Part shown: in pieces, positions 19,795 to 29,131 of the stretch | Layout of the letters: the number at the start of each line of letters is the position of its first letter | Numbering within the stretch: the stretch's first letter is position 1 | DNA from: Mycobacterium sp. GA-1285 | Lineage (GTDB): Bacteria; Actinomycetota; Actinomycetes; Mycobacteriales; Mycobacteriaceae | Reading direction: 5' to 3' | Length of the DNA stretch: 64,000 nucleotides | NCBI RefSeq assembly: GCF_001499905.1 | Contig: NZ_LQIS01000007.1 | Location: forward strand, 62,001-126,000 | Notes under the pieces: model-generated | What the model saw: the letters and a program-made list of their open reading frames with translations, nothing else | Told to the model about the DNA's origin: nothing | Database searches by the model: none | Made by a program: the position numbers and the translations under genes

Positions 19795-20274
19795 CTAATC
19801 GCGCTCGACCACCAATGCCGTCGCGATCGCCGCCAGACCCTCGCCGCGGCCGGTCAGGCCCAGACCGTCGGTGGTCGTCGCACTGACCGACACGGGGGCG
19901 GCGAGCAGTTCGGACAGGAGTTCCTGCGCCTCGCCTCGGCGCGGACCGACCTTCGGCTGGTTGCCGATCACCTGGACCGCCGCGTTGACGATCCGGAAGC
20001 CCCGCGCGGAGACGAGCTGATGCACATGACGAAGCATGTCGGCTCCGCCGGCGTCGCGCCACTCGTCGCGACCGGTGCCGAAGACCTCGCCGAGGTCGCC
20101 GAGCCCAGCCGCGGTGAGCAGCGCATCGCACAGCGCATGTGCCGCGACGTCACCGTCGGAGTGGCCTGCGCAGCCGTCGGCCCCGTCGAACAGCAGGCAC
20201 AGCAACCAACACGGCCGCCCCGCCTGAACGGGGTGTACGTCGGTGCCGAGCCCGACCCTTGGCAGGCTCGTCAT
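19795..20274 (-). CDS. ispF: 2-C-methyl-D-erythritol 2,4-cyclodiphosphate synthase
   Basis: A 159-residue MEP-pathway enzyme that makes MEcPP from CDP-ME2P, a step to isoprenoid precursors. Zinc ligands are visible in GTDVHP (Asp, His) and AGHSDGDV (His), and the C-terminal [14 protein letters not shown] forms the cytidine/effector site. The length is normal. The start lies only five bases from the carD stop. In M. tuberculosis ispD lies between carD and ispF; here it is missing. Confidence 0.94.
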   Translation of the reverse strand: MTSLPRVGLGTDVHPVQAGRPCWLLCLLFDGADGCAGHSDGDVAAHALCDALLTAAGLGDLGEVFGTGRDEWRDAGGADMLRHVHQLVSARGFRIVNAAVQVIGNQPKVGPRRGEAQELLSELLAAPVSVSATTTDGLGLTGRGEGLAAIATALVVERD

Positions 20275-20279
20275 CGGCT

Positions 20280-21096
<817 letters not shown>

Positions 21097-21663
21097 GTGG
21101 ACCGCTTCAAACTGGCCGCCTGCGGGCTGGCCGCCGCCTTTGTCCTCGGCGGGGCGCTCGTCGGCTGCAGTTCCGGGCAGGTCTCGCAGATGACCACCCA
21201 GGAGCCGGCCGTCAACGGCACCAGCGCGAACGTCGGCGCGATCGCGTTACGCAACGTGCACCTGCGGGCCGAACAAGTGACCGACTTCGTCCGGCCGGGC
21301 AAAGAGGTCGAGCTGATCTTCGTGGCGGCCAATACTTCGCCCGCCCAGCCCGACAAGCTGGAGTCGATCACCTCCGAGGTCGGCGCGGTCACGCTGACCG
21401 GTGACACCACGGTGCCCGCGAGCGGCATGCTCACGGTCGGCGCACCGGACGGCCAGATCACGCCGTTGGAGAGCGTTGAGGCCGCCGAAGCCGCCGAAGC
21501 GAAGGTCACTTTGAGCAAGCCGATCACCAACGGTCTGGTCTACGACTTCACGTTCAAGTTCGAGAAGGCAGGCGAGACGACCGTGCGGGTGCCGATCTCC
21601 GCCGGTGAGACCCCGCGTCGCGGCGAAGCCGTCGAAGCGGGCGGGCACGGCGGCGGACACTGA
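21097..21663 (+). CDS. lpqE: Lipoprotein LpqE
   Basis: A 188-residue secreted lipoprotein. A basic start, hydrophobic helix and lipobox (ALVGCSS) mark lipidation at Cys; the mature part resembles the copper chaperone/PCuAC-like beta fold of this family ([33 protein letters not shown]), though no metal motif is evident. It ends in a Gly/His-rich tail (EAGGHGGGH) that might bind metal (inference). GTG 21097 is chosen because AGGAGG lies close upstream. Order carD-lpqE-radA-disA matches M. tuberculosis. Confidence 0.88.
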   Translation: MDRFKLAACGLAAAFVLGGALVGCSSGQVSQMTTQEPAVNGTSANVGAIALRNVHLRAEQVTDFVRPGKEVELIFVAANTSPAQPDKLESITSEVGAVTLTGDTTVPASGMLTVGAPDGQITPLESVEAAEAAEAKVTLSKPITNGLVYDFTFKFEKAGETTVRVPISAGETPRRGEAVEAGGHGGGH

Positions 21664-21738
21664 GCCGAATCCGCGACACGACCGCTTGGCATTGAGTTTC
21701 TGTCAGGTTCTGTCGGAAGCGACGGCTACCGTCACTGC

Positions 21739-23139
21739 GTGGCCAAAGGTGGCGCCAAAACGCGCTCGCAGTACCGCTGCTCGGAGTGCCACCACGTCAC
21801 CCTCAAATGGGTCGGCTGCTGCCCCGAATGCGGCACCTGGGGCACGGTCGACGAGGTGGCCGTGCTGTCCGCGGTGGCCGGAGCCGGAACGCGACATTCG
21901 GTCGCGCCGTCCTGCGCGGCCGTGCCGATCAGCTCGATCGATCCCGGGCGCACCCGCCACTGCCACACCGGTGTGGCCGAGCTGGACCGGGTGCTCGGCG
22001 GGGGGCTGGTTCCCGGATCGGTGACCCTGCTGGCCGGCGATCCGGGGGTCGGCAAGTCGACGCTCTTGTTGGAGGTGGTGCACCGGTGGGCGGTGGCCGG
22101 GAAACGCGCGCTGTACATCTCGGGTGAGGAGTCGGCGGGCCAGATCCGGATGCGTGCGGAACGCACGGCCTGTACCCACGACGAGGTGTACCTGGCCGCG
22201 GAGTCGGATCTGGCCACTGCGCTCGGACACATCGACGAGGTGCGGCCCAGCCTGGTGGTGGTCGACTCCGTCCAGACCATGTCCACCACCGAGGCCGACG
22301 GTGTCACCGGCGGGGTCACCCAGGTACGGGCGGTCACCACCGCATTGACGATGGCGGCCAAGGCATCCGGCGTCGCTCTGATCCTCGTCGGCCACGTGAC
22401 CAAGGACGGCGCGATCGCGGGTCCGCGCTCGCTCGAGCATCTGGTCGACGTCGTCCTGCACTTCGAGGGCGACCGCGCATCGTCGCTCCGGATGGTCCGC
22501 GGCATCAAGAACCGCTTCGGCGCCGCGGACGAAGTCGGCTGTTTCCTGTTGCACGACAACGGGATCGAGGGCGTCGCGGACCCGTCCGGACTGTTTCGCG
22601 ACCAACGGCCCAAACCTGTTGCGGGTACCGCGATCACGGTCACGCTGGACGGTAAACGCCCGTTGATCGGCGAGGTGCAGGCGCTGATCGGGGCGCCGGC
22701 CAACGGAACCGCCCGCCGCGCCGTCAGCGGAATCGACTCGTCGCGCGCCGCGATGATCACCGCGGTTCTGGACAAGCACGCGGGCCTGTCGGTCGGCGCA
22801 CACGACATCTATCTGTCCACGGTGGGCGGCATGCGTCTGACCGATCCGTCGGCGGACCTGGCGATCGCGGTGGCCATCGCGTCCTCCAAGATGGACCTGC
22901 CGATGCCCGCCGCCGCTGTGGCCATCGGGGAGGTGGGCCTGGCCGGTGATCTGCGCCGGGTCATCGGAATGGACCGCCGCCTGGCCGAAGCGGCCCGGCT
23001 CGGCTTCACCTCGGCGGTGGTACCTCCCGGCGTGACCTCGGTACCCGCCGGTCTGCGGGCCATCACCGCCCACGACATCGGTTCGGCGTTGCGGGTTTTG
23101 CGCGATATCAGCAAAGTCGGCAAAGATCAGCAAAGATGA
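21739..23139 (+). CDS. radA: DNA repair protein RadA (Sms)
   Basis: A 466-residue recombination mediator, a hexameric DnaB-like helicase that promotes branch migration. Domains: N-terminal zinc finger (RCSECHH and CCPECGTW), RecA-like core with Walker A GDPGVGKS, the RadA-specific KNRFG motif, and a C-terminal Lon-like domain ([15 protein letters not shown]). The GTG start agrees with the [17 protein letters not shown]-terminus. The stop codon lies within a 13-base direct repeat, which shapes the C-terminus (KVGKDQQR). It probably forms an operon with disA, 42 bases downstream. Confidence 0.95.
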   Translation: MAKGGAKTRSQYRCSECHHVTLKWVGCCPECGTWGTVDEVAVLSAVAGAGTRHSVAPSCAAVPISSIDPGRTRHCHTGVAELDRVLGGGLVPGSVTLLAGDPGVGKSTLLLEVVHRWAVAGKRALYISGEESAGQIRMRAERTACTHDEVYLAAESDLATALGHIDEVRPSLVVVDSVQTMSTTEADGVTGGVTQVRAVTTALTMAAKASGVALILVGHVTKDGAIAGPRSLEHLVDVVLHFEGDRASSLRMVRGIKNRFGAADEVGCFLLHDNGIEGVADPSGLFRDQRPKPVAGTAITVTLDGKRPLIGEVQALIGAPANGTARRAVSGIDSSRAAMITAVLDKHAGLSVGAHDIYLSTVGGMRLTDPSADLAIAVAIASSKMDLPMPAAAVAIGEVGLAGDLRRVIGMDRRLAEAARLGFTSAVVPPGVTSVPAGLRAITAHDIGSALRVLRDISKVGKDQQR

Positions 23140-23150
23140 TCAGCAAAGAT
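23125..23150 (+). repeat. Tandem 13-bp repeat across the radA stop
   Basis: GATCAGCAAAGAT occurs twice in tandem (23125-23137, 23138-23150), with a partial third copy upstream (ATCAGCAAAG at 23107-23116). The repeat covers the radA stop; slippage would alter the C-terminus. Confidence 0.85.
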
Positions 23151-23181
23151 GTGCAATGACGGCCGATCCTAGGGAGGGGCG

Positions 23182-24300
23182 ATGGCCGTGAAGTCGGGTG
23201 GCAGATCGAGACGCACGGTGGTGCCATTGGCGCGGCCCACCATGCGCGAGACGATCGCCCGGTTGGCACCGGGAACAGCCCTGCGCGACGGTTTGGAGCG
23301 CATCCTGCGCGGCCGCACCGGCGCCTTGATCGTGATCGGATACGACGAGAGCGTCGAGGCCATCTGTGATGGCGGCTTCTCCCTCGACGTCCGCTATGCG
23401 CCCACACGCTTGCGCGAGCTGTCGAAGATGGACGGCGCGGTGGTGCTCTCCAGCGACGGCGCCCACATCCTGCGGGCCAACGTGCAACTGGTGCCCGATC
23501 CGTCTATCCCGACCGAGGAGTCCGGAACCCGGCACCGCTCGGCCGAGCGCGCGGCGATCCAAACCGGCTATCCGGTGATCTCGGTGAGTCACTCGATGAG
23601 CATCGTGACCGTTTACGTCGCCGGTGAACGGCACGTGATCCCCGACTCGGCGACGATTCTCTCGCGCGCCAACCAGACGATCGACACCCTCGAGCGCTAC
23701 AAGACGCGCCTCGACGAGGTCGGCAGGCAGCTGTCGACGGCCGAGATCGAAGACTTCGTCACACTGCGCGACGTGATGACCGTGGTGCAGCGCCTCGAGA
23801 TGGTCCGCCGAATCAGCCTCGAAATCGATTCCTACGTGGTCGAACTCGGCACCGACGGCCGTCAGCTCAAACTCCAGCTCGACGAACTCGTCGGCGACAA
23901 CGACACCGCGCGCGAACTCATCGTGCGTGATTATCACGCGAACCCGGACCCTCCGTCGGCGGCGCAGGTCAGTGCCACGCTCGAGGAACTCGACGCGCTC
24001 TCCGACAGCGAGCTCCTGGACTTCACAACGCTGGCAAGGGTTTTCGGTTATCCGTCGACGATCGAGGCGCAGGATTCAGCGATGAGCTCGCGAGGCTACC
24101 GCGCGATGGCCGGCATCCCGCGGCTGCAGTTCGCGCATGTCGACCTGCTGGTTCGCTCGTTCGGCTCGCTGCAGGGTCTGCTGGCGGCCAGCGCCGGCGA
24201 CCTCCAGTCGGTCGAGGGGATCGGCTCGATGTGGGCACGCCACATCCGGGAGGGCCTCTCGCAGTTGGCCGAGTCGACGATCGCCGACCGGCTGGCCTGA
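23182..24300 (+). CDS. disA: DNA integrity scanning diadenylate cyclase DisA
   Basis: A 372-residue protein that makes c-di-AMP from two ATP and scans branched DNA. The N-terminal DAC domain has the catalytic DGA (KMDGAVVLS) and RHR (GTRHRSAER) motifs; a helical spine follows, and the C-terminus is a RuvA-like HhH DNA-binding domain ([16 protein letters not shown]). All catalytic residues are intact. The ATG follows an AGGGAGGGG ribosome site 42 bases after radA, so co-expression with the repair protein is likely. Confidence 0.96.
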   Translation: MAVKSGGRSRRTVVPLARPTMRETIARLAPGTALRDGLERILRGRTGALIVIGYDESVEAICDGGFSLDVRYAPTRLRELSKMDGAVVLSSDGAHILRANVQLVPDPSIPTEESGTRHRSAERAAIQTGYPVISVSHSMSIVTVYVAGERHVIPDSATILSRANQTIDTLERYKTRLDEVGRQLSTAEIEDFVTLRDVMTVVQRLEMVRRISLEIDSYVVELGTDGRQLKLQLDELVGDNDTARELIVRDYHANPDPPSAAQVSATLEELDALSDSELLDFTTLARVFGYPSTIEAQDSAMSSRGYRAMAGIPRLQFAHVDLLVRSFGSLQGLLAASAGDLQSVEGIGSMWARHIREGLSQLAESTIADRLA

Positions 24301-24316
24301 GCCTGCGCCGAGACCC

Positions 24317-25096
24317 TCAGTTGGGTACTGGCCCCGGCGGCGGGGCCTGGCCACCGCCGTGCTCCGGCGACTGCGGCGCGGCGAGGATGAACGGCACCGT
24401 GGCCGACCTCAGATTGCCCAGCTGCACGACGAGGTTGTACGTGCCGGGCCCGATGGGCTGTCGCGGCAGCGGGCAGCCAGGCGCGGAACCCATGCCCGTC
24501 CAGGTGACTTCGGTGGTCACCTGCTCACCCGGCTGGAACGCCTTGACCAGCGTCTCATTCGACGGCGCACAGTCGAGGTTCGACCAGAGGCGGGCGTTGT
24601 CCAGCGAGTAGACGTAGGCGGCCAGCACGGCGGCGCCGACGTCGCGCTTGCAGCCGACGAGCCCGATGTTGGTGACGACCATCGTGAACTTCGGCTGCTC
24701 ACCGACGACGTACTGCGGTTGGTTGGTGATGCCCTTGACCGCCAACGTCGAGTCCGGGCAGTCGTCGCCCTCGTTGAGCACCGGCGGCGGTGCGACGGCC
24801 GCCGTGGGTGTCGGGGTGGGCGGCGGCGCGTTCTGCGCCGGCGGCATCACCGGCGTTTTGACCTCGGGGTTCTCCCCCGGCAGCGGCGTCGGCGCGCCTG
24901 CCGCGGTGGGAGACTCGGCGCCCTTCGCGTCGGTGCCCCCGGTGTTCTTCACGACCACGACCACGATGGCGGCGATCACGCCGATCACGAGGACCGCGAT
25001 GCCCAGCGCCAGAGCCCTGCGACGCCAGTAGATCTGCGTCGGTAACGGGCCATGCGGTTCCAGATCCAGCACAACCTCACGGTAAGGCCAGGTCAC
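24317..25096 (-). CDS. Membrane-anchored protein of unknown function (Rv3587c-like)
   Basis: A 259-residue protein with one transmembrane helix (about residues 28-50, ALALGIAVLVIGVIAAIVVV), a Pro/Ala/Thr-rich linker (about 55-105) and an extracytoplasmic beta-rich domain with four cysteines (EGDDCPDS, VGCKRD, LDCAPS, PGCPLP) likely paired. I see no enzyme motif. The GTG start gives MTWPYREVVLDLEP. It converges on disA and sits in the same order as Rv3587c in M. tuberculosis, next to canB. A cell-wall role is possible but unproven. Confidence 0.8.
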   Translation of the reverse strand: MTWPYREVVLDLEPHGPLPTQIYWRRRALALGIAVLVIGVIAAIVVVVVKNTGGTDAKGAESPTAAGAPTPLPGENPEVKTPVMPPAQNAPPPTPTPTAAVAPPPVLNEGDDCPDSTLAVKGITNQPQYVVGEQPKFTMVVTNIGLVGCKRDVGAAVLAAYVYSLDNARLWSNLDCAPSNETLVKAFQPGEQVTTEVTWTGMGSAPGCPLPRQPIGPGTYNLVVQLGNLRSATVPFILAAPQSPEHGGGQAPPPGPVPN

Positions 25097-25129
25097 GCCT
25101 TATCGGCCGAGGTCGCCCGGCGTGTCGCC

Positions 25130-25153
25130 CGATGAACGCTTGCGCGAAGAGCG
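25130..25153 (+). repeat. Third copy of the dispersed GATGARCGCTYGCGCGAAG repeat
   Basis: The stretch reads CGATGAACGCTTGCGCGAAG then AGCG and closely matches the copy at 3890-3912. It lies between the Rv3587c-like gene and the canB stop. Confidence 0.65.
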
Positions 25154-25163
25154 ACGGACCCCG

Positions 25164-25784
25164 TCAGCCTTCGCCGATCTCCCCAATGTGGTCCCGCAAC
25201 ACCACCCGACCGTCGGCGAGGTGATACGTCGCCCCCACGATCGCCAGGTCGCCCGCGGTGACCTTCTCGGCGATCGCCGTCGACCGGGCCATCAGTTGCG
25301 CGCCCGTCTCGGCGACATGGCGGGCTTCGAATTCGTCGACCCTTCCCAATCCCTCACGGCGACCCTGCAAGATCGACGGCATCACCCGCTCGACGATGTC
25401 GCGCACGTAACCGCCGGGCACCACGCCTTCGTCGAGAGCCGACAGCGACGCCTTCACAGCACCGCAGCTGTCGTGCCCCAGCACGACGATCAGCGGCACG
25501 TCGAGCACCGAGACCGCGAACTCGATGGAGCCCAGCACGGCCGAATCGATCACATGTCCGGCGGTGCGCACCACGAACATGTCGCCGAGACCCTGGTCGA
25601 AAATCAGTTCGGCCGCCACCCGGCTGTCCCCGCAGCCGAACACCACCGCGGTCGGCTTCTGCCCGCCGGTCAAACTTGCGCGATGCTCGACTCCCTGGCT
25701 CGGATGCTCGGGCTTTCCTGCGACGAATCGCTCGTTACCCTCTTTGAGTGCTTTCCACGCGGTCACTGGGCTGGTGTTCGGCAT
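25164..25784 (-). CDS. canB: Beta-class carbonic anhydrase
   Basis: A 206-residue beta-carbonic anhydrase interconverting CO2 and bicarbonate. Zinc-site residues are visible: Cys and the Asp-Arg dyad in FGCGDSRVAAE, and His and Cys in LGHDSCGAV. The ATG at 25784 gives MPNTSPVTAWKALKEGNERF, aligned with M. tuberculosis CanB (207 residues). This start codon overlaps the divergent mutY ATG by two bases, so each gene's upstream signals lie inside the other's coding region. Confidence 0.95.
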   Translation of the reverse strand: MPNTSPVTAWKALKEGNERFVAGKPEHPSQGVEHRASLTGGQKPTAVVFGCGDSRVAAELIFDQGLGDMFVVRTAGHVIDSAVLGSIEFAVSVLDVPLIVVLGHDSCGAVKASLSALDEGVVPGGYVRDIVERVMPSILQGRREGLGRVDEFEARHVAETGAQLMARSTAIAEKVTAGDLAIVGATYHLADGRVVLRDHIGEIGEG

Positions 25785-26658
25785 GACCGACATTGTGCAC
25801 CAATTGGTCGATTGGTACGGCCGCGAGCAGCGAGATCTGCCGTGGCGCCGCCCGGGGGTCACCCCGTGGCAGATCCTGGTCAGCGAATTCATGCTGCAGC
25901 AGACGCCCGTCGCGCGGGTCGAGCCCGTCTGGCGCGCGTGGGTGCGGCGGTGGCCAACGCCGTCGGCGACCGCGGCGGCCGGCGCGGCCGATGTCCTGCG
26001 GGCGTGGGGAAAGCTCGGGTATCCCCGCCGCGCCAAGCGGTTACACGAATGCGCGACGGTGATCGCCGAGCAGTACGGCGACGTAGTGCCGTCGGACGTG
26101 GAGACGTTGCTGACGCTGCCGGGCGTCGGCGCCTACACCGCGCGGGCGATCGCCTGTTTCGCCTACCGCGACCGGGTGCCGGTGGTCGACACGAACGTTC
26201 GCAGGGTGGTGAGCCGGGTCGTGCACGGGCGCGCCGACGCCGCTTCGTCGTCGACGCCGCGCGACCTCGCCGACGTCGAGGCTCTGCTGCCCGAAACCGA
26301 TCTGGCGCCGAAGTTCTCGATCGCCTTGATGGAGCTGGGCGCGACGGTGTGTACCGCGCGTGCGCCCCGATGCGGACTGTGTCCGCTGAGTTCATGCGCG
26401 TGGCGCGCTCGGGGTTACCCCGCGCCGGATTCGCCCGCGCGGCGTGTTCAACGCTATGCGGGCACCGACCGGCAGGTACGCGGCAGACTGCTGGATGTCC
26501 TGCGCGGGAACGACTCTCCGGTCACCCGCGCGCAGCTGGACGTCGCGTGGCTGTCCGACACCGCGCAGCGCGACCGGGCACTGGACTCACTTCTGGTCGA
26601 CGGTCTCGTCGAGCAGACCGACGACGGCCGGTTCGCGCTCGCCGGAGAGGGTGGCTGA
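25783..26658 (+). CDS. mutY: A/G-specific adenine glycosylase
   Basis: A 291-residue base-excision repair enzyme that removes adenine opposite 8-oxoguanine. Visible are the catalytic Glu segment SEFMLQQT, the helix-hairpin-helix LPGVGAYTARA, the catalytic Asp in VPVVDTNVRRV, and the cluster cysteines in CTARAPRCGLCPLSSC (C-x6-C-x2-C-x4-C, one residue shorter in the last gap than the E. coli spacing). It lacks the long NUDIX-like C-terminus of E. coli MutY, as in other mycobacteria. ATG 25783 is taken; in-frame GTG 25774 is possible. Confidence 0.93.
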   Translation: MTDIVHQLVDWYGREQRDLPWRRPGVTPWQILVSEFMLQQTPVARVEPVWRAWVRRWPTPSATAAAGAADVLRAWGKLGYPRRAKRLHECATVIAEQYGDVVPSDVETLLTLPGVGAYTARAIACFAYRDRVPVVDTNVRRVVSRVVHGRADAASSSTPRDLADVEALLPETDLAPKFSIALMELGATVCTARAPRCGLCPLSSCAWRARGYPAPDSPARRVQRYAGTDRQVRGRLLDVLRGNDSPVTRAQLDVAWLSDTAQRDRALDSLLVDGLVEQTDDGRFALAGEGG

Positions 26659-26672
26659 GCCACGGCTCGAGG

Positions 26673-27668
26673 TCAGGCCGAGGCCATGTCAGTCCCAGCG
26701 TCGGGGTCGGGTTCCCCCGTGCCGCAGGCGAACCGGCGACGGTAGTCAGACGGCGTCACCCCGATGATCCTGCGGAAGTGGTGGCGCAGCAGCGTAGCTG
26801 TGCCGAAGCCGCTGCGTTCGGCGATCCGGTCGACGTCGAGATCGGTCTCCTCCAACAGGGTCCGCGCGTACAGCACACGTTGATCGGTCACCCACTGCAT
26901 CGGCGTGCGCCCCGTCTCCTCCACGAACCGCCGCGCGAAGGTACGCGCCGACATGTGCGCGCGGGCGGCCAGCGTGGCCACCGTGTGCGGTTTGTCGAGG
27001 TTGGCCAGTATCCAATCTAGATGCGGCGCAAAGCGTTCCGAACACCGCACCGGGATCGGCTGGTCGATGTACTGGCGCTGACCGCCGTCTCGTTGGGGCG
27101 GCACCACCATGCGGCGCGCAATCTTGTTGGTCACCTCGCTGCCAAGTTCACGCCGGACCAGGTGCAGGCACGCGTCGATGCCGGCCGCGGTGCCCGCGCT
27201 GGTGATCAGGTTTCCGTCGTCGACGAACAGCACGTTGCGATCGACCTTGGCCGTCGGATACTGGCGCGCGAGGTCGTCGGCGTGCATCCAGTGCGTCGTG
27301 CACGGCCTGCCGTCGAGCAGGCCGGCGGCGCCCGCGACGAACGCGCCCGTACACACCGTGAGGATGATCGAGCCCGACTCGGCGGCGGCCCGGACGGCGG
27401 CCAGGGCCTCGGGCAGATACTCCGACCCTCCGATCGCCGGGATGGCGACCAGGTCGGCGCCGATCAGGTCGTCGAGGCCGTGATCGGGGGTCACGGCCAC
27501 ACCCACCGAGGTGCGAAGCGGCTTGCCGGGATCCGGACCGCACACCTTGAAATCGAACTTGGGGACCCCGTCGCCGGAGCGGTCGATACCGAAGACCTCG
27601 CAGATGACGCCGAATTCGAATACGGCCAGATTGTCCAGGACGAGCACCGATACGCTCCTGATTGACAT
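26673..27668 (-). CDS. GlxA-family (DJ-1/PfpI domain plus AraC HTH) regulator
   Basis: A 331-residue regulator. The N-terminal DJ-1/PfpI-like domain (about 1-180) keeps the nucleophile-elbow cysteine (LTVCTGAFV) but acts as a sensor in this family; the C-terminal AraC domain has two HTH motifs (TLAARAHMSARTFARRF and IAERSGFGTATLLRHHF). These regulators usually control a divergent neighbour. The ATG at 27668 overlaps the first of two palindromic operators that fill the short gap to the divergent small membrane protein gene. Confidence 0.9.
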   Translation of the reverse strand: MSIRSVSVLVLDNLAVFEFGVICEVFGIDRSGDGVPKFDFKVCGPDPGKPLRTSVGVAVTPDHGLDDLIGADLVAIPAIGGSEYLPEALAAVRAAAESGSIILTVCTGAFVAGAAGLLDGRPCTTHWMHADDLARQYPTAKVDRNVLFVDDGNLITSAGTAAGIDACLHLVRRELGSEVTNKIARRMVVPPQRDGGQRQYIDQPIPVRCSERFAPHLDWILANLDKPHTVATLAARAHMSARTFARRFVEETGRTPMQWVTDQRVLYARTLLEETDLDVDRIAERSGFGTATLLRHHFRRIIGVTPSDYRRRFACGTGEPDPDAGTDMASA

Positions 27669-27740
27669 GGCAGAATTTTATCTCGAGGTGTCATTCCTGC
27701 CACTGTTGGCGGAATTTTATCTGGCGAATAGTTACTGCCA
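27668..27740. promoter_or_regulatory. Two tandem palindromic operators between glxA-type regulator and small membrane gene
   Basis: Four 16-base arms: TGGCAGAATTTTATCT (27668-27683, plus), TGGCAGGAATGACACC (27687-27702, minus), TGGCGGAATTTTATCT (27707-27722, plus) and TGGCAGTAACTATTCG (27725-27740, minus). They form two inverted pairs 39 bases apart that occupy the whole 71-base gap and touch both start codons. Confidence 0.8.
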
Positions 27741-27994
27741 TGAACACTTTACTGGCACTCCTGGTTCTCGTTTCCCCGGTGGCGGTGGCGGCCGCGCTCG
27801 CCTGGGCCGCCAGCCGCTCCGGGCACCTCCGGTTGCGCCGTGACCAGTTCCGCACGGCCGCACCGATGGCAGGCCGGGTGTTCGAGGACGACCGCGACTT
27901 GTTGCGTCTCGAACACGACCTCGACGCGATCCGCACCCGTTTCGAGCGCCAGCCCGTCTGGCCGTCCTCAGGTGCGGTCGGGGAGCGTCGCTAA
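27740..27994 (+). CDS. Small single-helix membrane protein
   Basis: An 84-residue protein: a hydrophobic N-terminal helix (NTLLALLVLVSPVAVAAALA) that anchors it, then a charged, probably helical, cytoplasmic part (FEDDRDLLRLEHDLDAIRTRFE). I do not recognise the family. The ATG touches the end of the second palindromic operator, so it is the natural target of the divergent GlxA-type regulator. The last 27 bases overlap the convergent hydrolase gene. The bias toward ordered charge and the operator context support a real gene, but it has no assigned function. Confidence 0.65.
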   Translation: MNTLLALLVLVSPVAVAAALAWAASRSGHLRLRRDQFRTAAPMAGRVFEDDRDLLRLEHDLDAIRTRFERQPVWPSSGAVGERR

Positions 27995-28753
27995 GAACGA
28001 TTCGACCGCCTGCCGGTAAGCCTGCGGCGCATCGTCGTGGACGAGGTGACCGGCCTCGGGCACGCGCAGATACGTGGTGCGGGGACCCGACTCCGCCATC
28101 CGGGTCATCTGCCCCGGCGGGGTGACCGAGTTGCCGGCCTCGATCAGCAACGCGGGAACGCGGACGGCCTTCCACTCGCGCCAGTAGTCGCGGGTGCCCC
28201 ACTCGGCGGCGATCTCGATCCAGACGTCGGTTCGGCCGTGCAGTCGCCAGCCGCTCGGGATGCGGTCGAACGCCTCGAGGAAATACTGACCCGCCACCGG
28301 ACCGAATTCGTCGTAAATTCTTTGGGCGGAATCGAATTCGACCGGCAACGCGTGCAGCCACGGTTCCCAGGGCCCCGTGGTGCGACCGCGGAAGTCCGGT
28401 GCCATGTCCTCGACCACCAACGCCGCCACGAGATCGGGCCGCGTCGCGGCCAGACACCACGAGTGCAGTCCGCCCATCGAATGGCCGACCATGACCGCGG
28501 GCGCACCGATGCCCGCCACCGCGTCGCCGAGTTCGGCGACGAACTGCTCGGTGCTGATCGGCCGGACGCCGTCGACGTCGCGGCCCTGGTGCCAGGGTGC
28601 GTCGTAGGTGTAGACCTCACCCAGCCGGGTCAACCACGGCAGCTGTCGCGACCACGTGCTGCCCCGTCCCATCAGGCCGTGCACCAACACGAGCGGTCGG
28701 CCCCTCCCGCCGCGGTGGGTGAGCGGGGTTCGCGAACCCCCTGGTGACTGCAT
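27968..28753 (-). CDS. Alpha/beta hydrolase (Rv3591c-like)
   Basis: A 261-residue alpha/beta hydrolase. It shows the oxyanion strand LVLVHGLMGRGSTW, nucleophile elbow VGHSMGGLHSW (Ser), and a C-terminal catalytic His in PEAGHLVHDDAP; the acid is probably in ALLIEAGNSV, where the usual Asp is replaced by Glu or shifted. The substrate is unknown. The ATG at 28753 (MQSPGGSRTPLTH) is chosen; the longer frame runs antisense to mhuD. Order next to mhuD and lpqF matches Rv3591c-Rv3593. Confidence 0.88.
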   Translation of the reverse strand: MQSPGGSRTPLTHRGGRGRPLVLVHGLMGRGSTWSRQLPWLTRLGEVYTYDAPWHQGRDVDGVRPISTEQFVAELGDAVAGIGAPAVMVGHSMGGLHSWCLAATRPDLVAALVVEDMAPDFRGRTTGPWEPWLHALPVEFDSAQRIYDEFGPVAGQYFLEAFDRIPSGWRLHGRTDVWIEIAAEWGTRDYWREWKAVRVPALLIEAGNSVTPPGQMTRMAESGPRTTYLRVPEAGHLVHDDAPQAYRQAVESFLATLPDRT

Positions 28754-28807
28754 TCCGACATCATCGTGCCTCCGGGTGCCGCCGCTGCATTCGGTAGCCT
28801 GATGCGC

Positions 28808-29131
28808 ATGCCAAGCCAGAATCCCGTGGTGAAGATCAACGCGATCGAGGTCCCGCCGGACGCCGGTCCCGAACTGGAGAAGCGCTTCGCGCACCGAGCC
28901 CACGCCGTCGACAACCAGCCGGGCTTCCTCGGCTTTCAGCTGCTGCGCCCCATCAAGGGCGAGAACCGCTACTTCGTGGTGACGCAGTGGGAGTCCGAAG
29001 AGGCGTTCCAGGCCTGGGCGACGGGCCCGGCCATCGAAGCCCACAAGGGCCAGCAGGCCAACCCGGTGGCCACCGGCGCATCGCTGCTCGAGTTCGAGGT
29101 CGTCCTCGACGTTGCGGGTGCTGACAAGTAG
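28808..29131 (+). CDS. mhuD: Haem-degrading monooxygenase MhuD
   Basis: A 107-residue ABM-fold protein matching mycobacterial MhuD, which opens haem to mycobilins without releasing CO. The haem-site Asn (VKINAIEV), Trp (FQAWATGP) and axial His (AIEAHKG) are in place. The protein works as a dimer in iron acquisition from haem. ATG 28808 gives MPSQNPVVKINAIEV; ATG 28802 would add two residues. No good ribosome site is visible for either. The 3' end overlaps the lpqF start, so they are probably co-transcribed. Confidence 0.92.
   Translation: MPSQNPVVKINAIEVPPDAGPELEKRFAHRAHAVDNQPGFLGFQLLRPIKGENRYFVVTQWESEEAFQAWATGPAIEAHKGQQANPVATGASLLEFEVVLDVAGADK

Noticed and set aside
25122..27020. 632-codon plus-strand frame through canB, mutY and the GlxA-type gene
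   Set aside because: It crosses three well-supported genes in other frames and shows no protein-like pattern.
28725..28740. 16-base palindrome GGGGTTCGCGAACCCC
   Set aside because: It lies within the first codons of the alpha/beta hydrolase and has no T run or neighbour that would make it a terminator or operator; kept only as a note.
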